Positions 15,921 to 24,252 of a DNA stretch of 64,000 nucleotides are shown in pieces (position 1 is the stretch's first letter; the number at the start of each line of letters is the position of its first letter). The position numbers and the translations under genes are program-made. Origin of the DNA: Ferrimonas sp048263965 (GTDB lineage Bacteria > Pseudomonadota > Gammaproteobacteria > Enterobacterales > Shewanellaceae); contig NZ_JBLXDO010000014.1 of assembly GCF_048263965.1 (NCBI RefSeq), positions 1 to 64,000 on the forward strand. The letters run 5' to 3'. Under the pieces are notes generated by a model. That model was given only the letters and a program-made list of their open reading frames with translations. It was not told the origin of the DNA and made no database searches.

Positions 15921-16725
15921 GCTGCCGGAGGTTGAGGTCACCCGTCAGGGAGTGACCCCCCACCTGATGGGGCGCACCGTGGCCAGGGTGGTGGTGCGCC
16001 AGCCCAAGCTGCGCTGGCCGGTGCCGCCGGAGATTTTGCAGCTGGAGGGTCAGGTGATCACCGGTGTCAGCCGCCGGGCCAAGTACCTGCTGGTGGAGAG
16101 CCAGGCCGGGGTGCTGATCCTGCACCTGGGGATGTCCGGCAGTCTGAGGGTGTTGTCGCCGGCCCCGCCGCCGGAGAAACACGATCACCTGGACATCGAG
16201 CTGGACAGTGGTGCCGTTCTGCGTCTGAACGACCCCAGGCGCTTCGGCGCCGCCCTGTGGTGGACTCTGCCCTTGGAGGCGCACCCCCTCATCGCCAAAT
16301 TGGGCCCTGAACCGCTCTCTACGGCCTTCAATGCCCAACACCTGGCAAACTGCCTTAAGGGACGCACCAAGGCGGTGAAACTGGCGCTGATGGACAATCA
16401 CGTGGTGGTGGGGGTCGGTAACATCTACGCCAACGAGGCGTTGTTCGGTGCCGGCATCGATCCCCGCAAGCCCGGGGGAGAACTCAAACCGGCGGCCATC
16501 GAGCGGTTGGTGGCCGAGGTGAAGGGGGTACTGAACCGGGCGATCACCCAGGGGGGCACCACCCTGAAAGATTTCACCCAGGCCGATGGCAAGCCCGGCT
16601 ACTTTGCCCAGGAGCTGCTGGTGTATGGCAAAGGGGGCCAGCCCTGTCCGGTGTGTGCCAATGAGCTGAAAACGGTGAAGCTGGGACAGCGCACCACCAC
16701 CTACTGCCCCAGTTGTCAGCGCTGA
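15913..16725 (+). CDS. mutM: Formamidopyrimidine-DNA glycosylase
   Basis: The 270-residue enzyme has the processed N-terminus PELPEVEV (Pro2 is the catalytic nucleophile), the helix-two-turn-helix region (VGVGNIYANEALF), and a C-terminal zinc finger CPVC-x16-CPSC. It excises 8-oxoguanine and ring-opened purines from DNA and cuts the abasic strand. It overlaps the preceding membrane-protein gene by 8 bases and converges on coaD, the common mutM-coaD arrangement. Confidence 0.97.
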   Translation: MPELPEVEVTRQGVTPHLMGRTVARVVVRQPKLRWPVPPEILQLEGQVITGVSRRAKYLLVESQAGVLILHLGMSGSLRVLSPAPPPEKHDHLDIELDSGAVLRLNDPRRFGAALWWTLPLEAHPLIAKLGPEPLSTAFNAQHLANCLKGRTKAVKLALMDNHVVVGVGNIYANEALFGAGIDPRKPGGELKPAAIERLVAEVKGVLNRAITQGGTTLKDFTQADGKPGYFAQELLVYGKGGQPCPVCANELKTVKLGQRTTTYCPSCQR

Positions 16726-16741
16726 GCGCTGGCACCTTGAA

Positions 16742-17230
16742 TTATTGGCGGCTGGCCATCTCCTCGGCCACCGCCTGCTCCACGATGGGGTGGAGGAAGT
16801 TGCTGACGTCGCCGCCGTGGAAGGCCACATCCTTCACCAGGGAGGAGGAGATGAAGGTGTACTCCTGGGCCGGGGTCAGGAAGATGGTCTCCATCTCCGG
16901 ATGCAGGTGGCGATTCATCCCCGCCAGCTGAAACTCGTATTCGAAATCCGCCACCGCCCGCAGGCCGCGGATCAGCACATCGGCGTTCTGATCCTTGGCA
17001 AAGTCCACCAACAGTCCGGTGAACCCCTGAATCTCCACGTTGTCCATGTCGGCAGTGATCGCCTGAGCCAAATCTACCCGTTTTTCCAGGTCAAACAGCG
17101 GTCGTTTGCTGGCGCTGGCGGCGATGCCCACCACCACCTTGTCAAACAGCTTGGCGCTGCGTTTGATCAGGTCCAGGTGGCCATTGGTGATGGGGTCGAA
17201 GGTTCCGGGATAGATGGCAATTCGTTTCAT
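16742..17230 (-). CDS. coaD: Phosphopantetheine adenylyltransferase
   Basis: The 162-residue nucleotidyltransferase begins MKRIAIYPGTFDPITNGHLD (T/HxGH nucleotide motif) and has the conserved LIRGLRAVADFEYE and the C-terminal ISSSLVKDVA, corresponding to the E. coli ISSSxVKE motif. It joins ATP and 4'-phosphopantetheine to dephospho-CoA, the fourth step of CoA synthesis. It is convergent with mutM and divergent from hldD. Confidence 0.97.
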   Translation of the reverse strand: MKRIAIYPGTFDPITNGHLDLIKRSAKLFDKVVVGIAASASKRPLFDLEKRVDLAQAITADMDNVEIQGFTGLLVDFAKDQNADVLIRGLRAVADFEYEFQLAGMNRHLHPEMETIFLTPAQEYTFISSSLVKDVAFHGGDVSNFLHPIVEQAVAEEMASRQ

Positions 17231-17352
17231 AGGTATTCAAGTGGAAAGGATTGAAATATTGATGCTAAGTCAATTGACGCCGGAGATCACCCCGGGACGG
17301 GAAAAATCGACTCGGGTCAGGGCGGCGAAGATCACCTTGGGCACCGTGCCAT

Positions 17353-17382
17353 TGGTGCGGAAAACTTGGGCAGGGTATACTG
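17353..17382 (+). promoter_or_regulatory. Candidate promoter of the hldD operon
   Basis: TTGGTG and TATACT with an 18-base spacer lie about 80 bases before hldD. The -35 match is fair and the -10 good; assignment is by pattern only. Confidence 0.4.
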
Positions 17383-17459
17383 CCCCCAGTTGAATTTGGC
17401 CCCCCTCCGGCATGGCGTCGGCGCTGCGGTGGCCCCGAACAGAGGTTTGGACAGAGATC

Positions 17460-18401
17460 ATGATTATTGTGACCGGTGGAGCCGGGTTTATTGGCAGCAA
17501 CCTGGTGAAGATGCTCAACAACCAGGGACGTACCGACATCCTGGTGGTGGACGAGCTGGAAGATGGCACCAAGTTCGTCAACCTGGCGGACTGTGATATT
17601 GCCGATTATCTGGAGAAGGATCGTTTCCTGGATCTGATGAAGGCGGGACACGACTTCGGTGACGTGGAAGCGGTATTCCATGAAGGCGCCTGCTCCTCCA
17701 CCACAGAGTGGAACGGCCGCTACATGATGGAGAACAACTACGAGTACTCCAAGGTGCTGCTGCACTACTGCCTGGATCGCAAGATCCCCTTCCTCTACGC
17801 CTCCTCTGCCTCGGTGTATGGCATGGGACCGGTGTTCAAGGAGGATCGTGCCCACGAGAAGCCTCTGAACGTCTACGGTTTCTCCAAGTTCCAGTTCGAT
17901 CAGTATGTGCGCCGGTTGCTGCCCACCTTCGAAAGCCAGGTGGTGGGATTCCGCTACTTCAACGTCTACGGTCCCCGCGAGCAGCATAAGGGCGGCATGG
18001 CCAGCGTGGCCTTCCACCTCAACACCCAGATCCACAAGGGCGAGAACCCCAAACTGTTCGGCGCCTACGACGGCTACGAGGCCGGCGGCCAGACCCGTGA
18101 CTTCATCTACGTCGGCGATGTGTGCCAGGTGAACCTGTGGGCCTGGCAGGAGAAGGCCGAGTCCGGCATCTACAACCTGGGCACCGGCGCCGCCGAGCCC
18201 TTCCAGGCGGTGGCCGATGCGGTGATCGACTTCCATGGCAAGGGCCAGGTGGAGTACATCGACTTCCCCGACAAGCTGAAGGGCCGTTACCAGAGCTTCA
18301 CCGAAGCGGACATGGCCAAGTTGCGCGCGGCCGGTTACGACCGTCCCTTCAAGACCGTGGCCCAGGGCGTGGCTGAGTACCTGGCCTGGCTGAACCAGTA
18401 G
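17460..18401 (+). CDS. hldD: ADP-L-glycero-D-manno-heptose 6-epimerase
   Basis: The 313-residue SDR enzyme starts MIIVTGGAGFIGSNLVKMLN (NAD(P) motif) and has FHEGACSSTTEW, YASSASVYG and the catalytic YGFSK motif. It converts ADP-D-glycero- to ADP-L-glycero-manno-heptose, the last step before heptose is added to lipopolysaccharide. ATG at 17460 is set by homology; in-frame upstream codons are spurious. It is followed 10 bases later by waaF, then a GT2 gene overlapping by 4 bases: one LPS inner-core operon. Confidence 0.97.
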   Translation: MIIVTGGAGFIGSNLVKMLNNQGRTDILVVDELEDGTKFVNLADCDIADYLEKDRFLDLMKAGHDFGDVEAVFHEGACSSTTEWNGRYMMENNYEYSKVLLHYCLDRKIPFLYASSASVYGMGPVFKEDRAHEKPLNVYGFSKFQFDQYVRRLLPTFESQVVGFRYFNVYGPREQHKGGMASVAFHLNTQIHKGENPKLFGAYDGYEAGGQTRDFIYVGDVCQVNLWAWQEKAESGIYNLGTGAAEPFQAVADAVIDFHGKGQVEYIDFPDKLKGRYQSFTEADMAKLRAAGYDRPFKTVAQGVAEYLAWLNQ

Positions 18402-18411
18402 GACGGCGTTG

Positions 18412-19434
18412 ATGAAATATCTGGTAGTGGGGCCCGCCTGGATTGGCGACATGGTGATGGCCCACAGCCTGCTGCGCCAGTTGCGTAAGCAGGATCCCGA
18501 GGCGGTGATCGACGTGCTCGCCCCCACCTTCTCCCTGCCCGTGGTGCGGCGGATGGCCGAGGTGAACGAAGCGCTGGACCTGCCGTTCAAGCATGGTGAA
18601 ACCGCTCTGGGCCCCAGGGCGCAGCTGGGCCGCAGCCTCAAGGGCCGCGGCTACGACAAGGCGATCGTTCTGCCCCGCTCCTTCAAGACCGCGGTCACCC
18701 CTTTCTTTGCCGGCATTCCCGAGCGGGTGGGTTTCAGCGGTGAGCTGCGCAGCTGGATCCTGACCGATGCCAGAAAGCGCCTGCCCCGGGAGATCGATGG
18801 ACGCATCGCCGACCAGACGGTGACCCGCTTTATTTCCCTCGGCCTGACCGCCGAGCAGGCACGTCAGCCCATCGAGGTGCTTAACCCGGTTCTGGACATA
18901 GACCAGGACAATCGTGACCAGGTGGTGGCCAAGTTGGGGCTGGACCTCAGTCGCCCGGTGGTCTGTCTCTGTCCCGGTGCCGAGTACGGCCCGGCCAAGC
19001 AGTGGCCCCTGGAGCGTCACGCCGAGCTGGCCCGGACCCTGGTGGACAAGGGCTACCAGGTATGGGTGATCGGCTCGCCCAAGGAGGCCGCCGCCGGTGA
19101 CACCATCGCCGCCGCTGACAGCCCCCACATCCTCAACCTCTGTGGCAAGACCCAACTGGTGGACGCCATCGACCTGTTCAGCCTGGCCTCGTCCGTGGTC
19201 AGTCATGACTCGGGCCTGATGCACGTGGCCGCCGCCACCGGGGTGAAAACCATCGGCATCTACGGCTCCTCCAGCGCCGAGTTTACCCCGCCCCTGAGTG
19301 ACCGGGCGGTGGTGGTGTCGGTGCCCACAGAGTGCGCCCCCTGCTTCAAGCGGGAGTGCCCCTATGGCCACTACAAGTGTCTGACTGGCATCAGTGTCGA
19401 CCAGGTGCTTGAGGCGGTGGAGAACCCAGCATGA
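18412..19434 (+). CDS. waaF: ADP-heptose:LPS heptosyltransferase II
   Basis: The 340-residue GT9 enzyme begins MKYLVVGPAWIGDMVMAHSL, with PRSFKTAVTPFFAGIPERVG, LCPGAEYGPAKQWP and SHDSGLMHVAAA, the marks of WaaF. It adds the second heptose to the inner core at the cytoplasmic face. Start is the ATG at 18412; a TTG just before is less likely. Its end overlaps the following glycosyltransferase at ATGA. Confidence 0.93.
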   Translation: MKYLVVGPAWIGDMVMAHSLLRQLRKQDPEAVIDVLAPTFSLPVVRRMAEVNEALDLPFKHGETALGPRAQLGRSLKGRGYDKAIVLPRSFKTAVTPFFAGIPERVGFSGELRSWILTDARKRLPREIDGRIADQTVTRFISLGLTAEQARQPIEVLNPVLDIDQDNRDQVVAKLGLDLSRPVVCLCPGAEYGPAKQWPLERHAELARTLVDKGYQVWVIGSPKEAAAGDTIAAADSPHILNLCGKTQLVDAIDLFSLASSVVSHDSGLMHVAAATGVKTIGIYGSSSAEFTPPLSDRAVVVSVPTECAPCFKRECPYGHYKCLTGISVDQVLEAVENPA

Positions 19435-20195
19435 GCCGCAGCGTACGCCTGGCCTGTGCCATGATCACCAAGAACGCCGGCCCCCGCTTCGCCCAGGTGT
19501 TGGAGAGCGTCAACTGGGTGGATGAGATCGTCATCCTCGACAGTGGCAGCACCGACACCACCCTGGAGCTGGCGGAGCAGGCGGGTGCCAGGGTGTTTCA
19601 CAGCAGTGACTGGCCCGGCTTCGGCCCTCAGCGTCAGCGGGCCCAGGAGCATGTGACCGCCGACTGGATTCTGTGGCTGGACACCGATGAGGTGGTCACC
19701 CCACAGCTGCGCACCTCCATCGAAGCGGTGCTGGCGGACCCGGATCCTCAACTTGCCTACCGGGTGAACCGGCTGAGTGACTTCTTTGGCCGCTTCATCC
19801 GCCGCAGTGGCTGGTACCCGGATGCGGTGGTGCGGCTGCACGCCCGGGAGAGCTATCGCTACAACGATGCCATGGTCCATGAGGCGGTGGCGGCGCCAAA
19901 GGAGAAGGTGCGCGCCCTCAAAGGGGATCTGCTCCACTACACCTCGGACGATTTTCAGGGCTACATGGGCAAGTCCCTGAACTACGCTACTGCCTGGGCA
20001 CAGGCGCGTCATGCCAAGGGCAAGCGCACCAGCGTGGCGGGGATCGTCGGCAGCAGTCTGTGGTGCTTTATTCGCAAGTACCTGTTGCAGCTGGGGTGCC
20101 TGGAGGGGCGCCACGGCCTGCTGTTGGCGCTGCAATCCAGCCACTACGTGTTCAACAAATATTTCGCCCTGTGGGTGATGCAGAACCGCCGCTGA
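19431..20195 (+). CDS. Family 2 glycosyltransferase of the LPS core (WaaE/KdtX-like)
   Basis: The 254-residue protein begins with a GT-A fold (CAMITKNAGPRFAQVLESV; EIVILDSGSTDTT) and has the metal motif WLDTDE near residue 85, then GWYPDAVVRLHARESYRY, as in the WaaE/KdtX group that adds a beta-1,4-glucose to the first heptose. It overlaps waaF by 4 bases, which supports a core-building role. The exact sugar and linkage are inferred. It ends at a bidirectional terminator. Confidence 0.82.
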   Translation: MSRSVRLACAMITKNAGPRFAQVLESVNWVDEIVILDSGSTDTTLELAEQAGARVFHSSDWPGFGPQRQRAQEHVTADWILWLDTDEVVTPQLRTSIEAVLADPDPQLAYRVNRLSDFFGRFIRRSGWYPDAVVRLHARESYRYNDAMVHEAVAAPKEKVRALKGDLLHYTSDDFQGYMGKSLNYATAWAQARHAKGKRTSVAGIVGSSLWCFIRKYLLQLGCLEGRHGLLLALQSSHYVFNKYFALWVMQNRR

Positions 20196-20213
20196 GGTGG
20201 AGAGCAAAAGCAG

Positions 20214-20240
20214 AAAGGCGCCCTGGGGCGCCTTTCTTGT
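20214..20240. terminator. Bidirectional terminator between two glycosyltransferase genes
   Basis: A 9-bp stem (20214-20222 with 20227-20235, AAAGGCGCC arm) is flanked by an A-rich run on one side and CTTG on the other, between convergent genes. Confidence 0.75.
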
Positions 20241-20249
20241 CTCTGGAGG

Positions 20250-21344
20250 TTAGCGGCCCAACAGTCGCTCGAAGTAGGCCTTGGTCTGCTGGGCAGACTG
20301 GTCGGTGTGGAAGTGCGCCTCGATGCGCTCTTTGGCCAAGCTGCCCATCTTCAGGGTCTGCTCAGGGCGTTGCCACAGGGTCTGCATCGCCTGGGCCAGG
20401 CCGGCGTCGTCGCCGGGTTGCACCACCAGGCCGCTCTCGCCATCGACGATCAGCTCGGCGCTGCCGCCGGTGTCGGAGACGATGGGGGCCACCCCATACA
20501 CCATGGCTTCAATGACGGTCTTGGGCAGGCCCTCCCGTTTGGTGGAGGGCAGGATGGAGGCGCTGCAGGAGGCGATCAGCGCCGGGGCGTCGGTGCGGAA
20601 GCCCGCCAGGTGGATGCGGTCTTTCATTGGGCTGGCATCGATGAGGGCACGAACTTCGTCGGTGTCCATGCCACCGCCCACCAGCAGCAGATGGATGTTG
20701 CTGTCCGCCGGCAGGTGATGGGTGGCTGCCAGCAGTACCGGCAGACCCTTGCGGGGGCGGGCGTTGGCCACACAGCCGAAGGTGAAGGCGTCCTTGGGCA
20801 CCCCAAACTGACTCAGGTCCGCCGGGGTATCCTGATACCACTCCAGGCTGTGACCCTTGTAGACGGTGGCCACGTTGTCCGGGTTGATCCAGACGTGGTT
20901 GCGCAGGTCGTCGCGGACCGCATTGGCCACACACAGGATGCCATCCAGGCGCGGGTGCAGGTGGGTCAGGTAGCTGCTGGGATCCCAGCGGCTGATGTTG
21001 CCGGTCTGACCCCGGTAGCTGACCATCTTGACGTCCAGGCCGATGGCGGCAAACAGGCCGTTGGTGATCGCCTTGTTGTTGAACATGTAGACGGCGTCGT
21101 AGCCGCCCTGCTTCAGCTCCTGGCGAATCCGCTTGACGGCGCTCCACTGGAACTTCTTCTTGGGGTGGAAGTCGATCACCTTAACCCCGTTTTCCCGGAA
21201 CCTGGGCACATAATCCGCGTCTCCCTGGGTCATCAGGGTGACGTCCACCCCCAGCTTGGCCATGCCAATGAAGATCTCCGCTTCGGGACGCACGCTGTTC
21301 CAGGTGTCCTTGTAGGAGCTGATGATAAGGAGTTTGAATGACAT
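20250..21344 (-). CDS. Family 4 glycosyltransferase
   Basis: The 364-residue GT-B enzyme has the N-terminal MSFKLLIISSYKDTWNSVRP and the GT4 C-terminal set: GCVANARPRKGLPVLL, LLVGGG, LPSTKREGLPKTVIEAMVYG (E-x7-E nucleotide-sugar motif) and GLVVQPGDD. It transfers a sugar from a nucleotide donor, probably in LPS core or O-chain assembly given the surroundings. Donor and acceptor are unknown. The ATG at 21342-21344 follows AAGGTAACTCC on the minus strand. It is a lone gene convergent with the WaaE-like gene. Confidence 0.85.
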   Translation of the reverse strand: MSFKLLIISSYKDTWNSVRPEAEIFIGMAKLGVDVTLMTQGDADYVPRFRENGVKVIDFHPKKKFQWSAVKRIRQELKQGGYDAVYMFNNKAITNGLFAAIGLDVKMVSYRGQTGNISRWDPSSYLTHLHPRLDGILCVANAVRDDLRNHVWINPDNVATVYKGHSLEWYQDTPADLSQFGVPKDAFTFGCVANARPRKGLPVLLAATHHLPADSNIHLLLVGGGMDTDEVRALIDASPMKDRIHLAGFRTDAPALIASCSASILPSTKREGLPKTVIEAMVYGVAPIVSDTGGSAELIVDGESGLVVQPGDDAGLAQAMQTLWQRPEQTLKMGSLAKERIEAHFHTDQSAQQTKAYFERLLGR

Positions 21345-21512
21345 GGAGTTACCTTGGCTTAGGGGTGGAGAAGGGCGCATTATACCAATGAAAATGAGCA
21401 GGGTAGAGGGAGATTAATGAATGTTGACTGAACCTGGAATCAGGGAGCATGGGATCGGCTGAAGATACCGTGGTACACTTTTCCTCTTTTCCCGTCACCA
21501 TTCGAGTCTGCC

Positions 21513-22457
21513 GTGTATTTAGAGTACTGTCACAGTAAGCTGGGTAACTTTGGGGATGATCTCAATCCGTGGATGTTCCCCAAACTGATGCCCAAAGCCT
21601 TTGAAGATGAATCCGACAAGGTCGCCTTCCTGGGAATCGGAACCATTCTGGACCAGAAGCGCATCGATCGAAGCAATCTCAACGCCAATCGAGCCAATAT
21701 CGTCTTCAGCTCAGGCGCGGGCTTTGGCACGCCTCCGGCCATCAACGACAGCTGGCACATCTACTGTGTCCGGGGCGAGCACACCGCCCGTCAACTGGGG
21801 GTGGACGCTTCCAAGGTGATCGCCGACGGCGCCTACCTGCTGCGCAACCTGGTGGAGTACCGCAACCCGGTCAAGAAGCACAAGATCGCCTTTATTCCTC
21901 ACCACAGCAGTGAGGATTTTGCGGATTGGCAGGCGATCTGCGACCAGTGCGGCATCAAGATGATCACCGCCCGTCAGCCCGTGGACAGCTTCCTGGAGGA
22001 GCTGCTGGCTTCCGAGCTGGTGATCACCGAAGCGATGCACGGTGCCATTGTCTCCGATGCCCTGAGGGTGCCCTGGGTACCGGTGAGCTTCAGCCCCAAG
22101 TTTATGCCGGAGAAGTGGCGCGACTTTACCCGGGCGCTGAAGATGGATCTGGAGGTAACCCCTCTGCCCTTCGTGGCCCACTATCCCCTGAATCTGGGGC
22201 AGAGTGTGGAGCACGGCTTCAAGCGAGGCATGAGCAAGCTGGGTGTGGGGCCCAGCAAGTGGGCGCGTCTGCCCAATGCCTACACCAAGGCGACGCCAGC
22301 CCAGATTGATGGGCTGTGTGAGGCGATCATGGCGGTCAGCCGCGACGGCAAGGTGCATCAGAGCAGCGATGCCGTGGTCGAGGAGGTGACCGAGCGTCTG
22401 GCCCAGTGCCTCGACGGTTTGTACGCGGACTTCCTGGCAGGCAAGTTCCACAAATAA
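21513..22457 (+). CDS. Polysaccharide pyruvyl transferase family protein
   Basis: The 314-residue product begins with a GTG-started MYLEYCHSKLGNFGDDLNPW, the N-terminal GNxGDD-L pattern of the pyruvyltransferase family (ExoV/CsaB-like), and has FSSGAGFG, HIYCVRGEHTARQLG and a late ITEAMHGAIVSDALRVPWV (the conserved AMH-A-I-xxxAL region). The family adds ketal pyruvate to sugars of surface polysaccharides, using PEP. Here it may pyruvylate a sugar in the LPS or a capsule. It leads a three-gene run with GT4 and gmhA. Confidence 0.8.
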   Translation: MYLEYCHSKLGNFGDDLNPWMFPKLMPKAFEDESDKVAFLGIGTILDQKRIDRSNLNANRANIVFSSGAGFGTPPAINDSWHIYCVRGEHTARQLGVDASKVIADGAYLLRNLVEYRNPVKKHKIAFIPHHSSEDFADWQAICDQCGIKMITARQPVDSFLEELLASELVITEAMHGAIVSDALRVPWVPVSFSPKFMPEKWRDFTRALKMDLEVTPLPFVAHYPLNLGQSVEHGFKRGMSKLGVGPSKWARLPNAYTKATPAQIDGLCEAIMAVSRDGKVHQSSDAVVEEVTERLAQCLDGLYADFLAGKFHK

Positions 22458-22504
22458 TGACTGTGCCGGCTCGCCGGCATGTTAGTGAACGACGGGAATT
22501 GAAG

Positions 22505-23539
22505 ATGCATATTTGCCATGTAAACCTGGCAAAAGGGTTCAGCGGCGGCGAACGCCAGACCCTGAACCTGATCCGCACCCTGGCCCGCCGGGGAGAGGTG
22601 CGTCAGAGTGCGGTGATCCGGGCAGACTCGCCGCTGAATCAGCACCTGGCAGACCTGGATGTCACCATCATCCACATCAATCATCACCTGACCGGCCACC
22701 TGCGGCGGCGCCTGCCCAAGGGGACGTTGCTGCACGCCCATGACGGCAAGGCGGTCTACTGGTGTGCCCTGCAGAACCTGCTGCACGGCAACCCCTATGT
22801 GATCACCCGCCGGGTGGACAATCCACTCAAGTCCAATCGTTTGACCCGAATGGGCTACAGCCGGGCTCAGAGGGTGGTGTGCCTGAGTCGGGCCATTGCC
22901 GCCCAGGTTGCCAAACTCTCCGGCGAGATTGCCACCAGCATCATCCCCAGCAGTTACTCGGCGTTTGAAGCTGATGCTGATAAGGTGGCCGACATTCGCC
23001 GCCAATTCCCCGAGAAAGTGATTGTTGGCCAGGTGGGCAAGCTGATCCATCACAAGGGTTACCAGCTGACCATAGAGGCGGCATCGCGCCTGGGCAGCAG
23101 CCACCCGCAGATGCAGTTTATCTTCCTGGGAGCCGGCGCTGATGAGCAGGAGCTCAAGGCCCAGGCTAAGGGGCTGGACAATGTGCGTTTCCTGGGGCAT
23201 CAGGCGGAGGTGGGTCACTACCTGGCGGCGATGGATCTCATGGTGTTCCCCTCCCTCAACGAGGGACTGGGTTCCACCGTGCTGGAAGCCTGGCAACATG
23301 GTACCCCGGTGATTGGCAGTGATGCCGGCGGCATTCCGGATATGATTGAAGATGGGGTGACCGGCCTACTGGTGCCCGCCGGTGACAGCCAGGCCCTGGA
23401 ACAGGCCATAGTGCGCCTCGCCGGTGACGCCGAATTGCAAACCAGGCTGGCCTCTGGTGCCAAGACGCGGTTGGCGGATTTTACCCCCCAGAGTGTGGCC
23501 CAGCGCTACCAGGCCCTGTATCACGAGCTGTTGAGCTAA
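22505..23539 (+). CDS. Family 4 glycosyltransferase
   Basis: The 344-residue GT-B enzyme has KGFSGGERQTLNLIRTLARR at the donor/acceptor cleft, VGQVGKLIHHKGYQLTIEAA, LGAGADEQELKAQAKGL, and FPSLNEGLGSTVLEAWQHG (E-x7-E) with GLLVPAGD. The substrate is not predictable. ATG at 22505 follows GGGAATTGAAG. It lies 47 bases after the pyruvyltransferase gene and 74 bases before gmhA, so probably in one unit that builds the LPS outer core. Confidence 0.85.
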   Translation: MHICHVNLAKGFSGGERQTLNLIRTLARRGEVRQSAVIRADSPLNQHLADLDVTIIHINHHLTGHLRRRLPKGTLLHAHDGKAVYWCALQNLLHGNPYVITRRVDNPLKSNRLTRMGYSRAQRVVCLSRAIAAQVAKLSGEIATSIIPSSYSAFEADADKVADIRRQFPEKVIVGQVGKLIHHKGYQLTIEAASRLGSSHPQMQFIFLGAGADEQELKAQAKGLDNVRFLGHQAEVGHYLAAMDLMVFPSLNEGLGSTVLEAWQHGTPVIGSDAGGIPDMIEDGVTGLLVPAGDSQALEQAIVRLAGDAELQTRLASGAKTRLADFTPQSVAQRYQALYHELLS

Positions 23540-23613
23540 GTTTCGATTTGAGTCCGCCGGAGTGGGCGGGCCCTTAACCCGGTCAGGGATGGCCAAGACT
23601 AAAGGACTGCGTT

Positions 23614-24189
23614 ATGAAGCAGAGTATTCTTCGAGAGCTGACTGAAGCGGCTCAGGTGCTGGACGGCTTCCTCAACGATGAGGCCCAACTGGCGGCCATT
23701 GAAGCGGCGGCCCGACTGATTGCCGACTCCCTCAAGCTGGAGGGTAAGGTGATCTCCTGCGGTAACGGTGGCTCCCACTGTGATGCCATGCACTTTGCCG
23801 AAGAGCTGACCGGCCGCTATCGCGACAACCGCCCCGCCTATGGCGCAATCGCCGTGTCCGACCCCAGCCACCTCTCCTGCGTCAGCAACGACTACGGCTA
23901 CGAGCATGTGTTCTCCCGCTTCATCGAAGGGGTGGGGCGCAAAGGGGACGTGCTGTTCGGCATCAGCACCAGCGGCAACTCTCAGAATATCCTTAACGCC
24001 ATCGAGGCGGCCCAGTCCCAGGGAATGAAGACCGTGGTGCTCACCGGCAAGGATGGCGGCAAGATGGCCAACCTGGCGGACGTGGAGATCCGGGTGCCTC
24101 ACTTCGGTTATGCCGACCGTATTCAGGAGGTGCACATCAAGGTGATTCACATCCTGATCATGCTCATCGAGGAGCAGATGGCGGGCTGA
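23614..24189 (+). CDS. gmhA: Sedoheptulose-7-phosphate isomerase
   Basis: The 191-residue SIS-domain enzyme has ISCGNGGSHCDAMHFAEELT, TGRYRDNRPAYGAIAVSD and GISTSGNSQNIL, with a late HIKVIHILIMLIEE helix, as in GmhA/LpcA; the close relative DiaA lacks this exact set. It converts sedoheptulose 7-phosphate to D-glycero-D-manno-heptose 7-phosphate, the first heptose step, and often binds zinc. The gene cluster with hldE and hldD supports the heptose pathway; gmhB is not in the window. Confidence 0.95.
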   Translation: MKQSILRELTEAAQVLDGFLNDEAQLAAIEAAARLIADSLKLEGKVISCGNGGSHCDAMHFAEELTGRYRDNRPAYGAIAVSDPSHLSCVSNDYGYEHVFSRFIEGVGRKGDVLFGISTSGNSQNILNAIEAAQSQGMKTVVLTGKDGGKMANLADVEIRVPHFGYADRIQEVHIKVIHILIMLIEEQMAG

Positions 24190-24209
24190 GCTCCGCTTTA
24201 AAAACAAAA

Positions 24210-24238
24210 AAAGAGGCGCCTTGGCGCCTCTTTCTGTT
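24210..24238. terminator. Bidirectional terminator between gmhA and hldE
   Basis: An 11-bp stem (AAAGAGGCGCC 24210-24220 with its mirror 24223-24233) with a T-rich tail on + and an A-run (T tract on -) upstream lies between convergent genes. Confidence 0.9.
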
Positions 24239-24252
24239 TTCTGGTAAGGAGA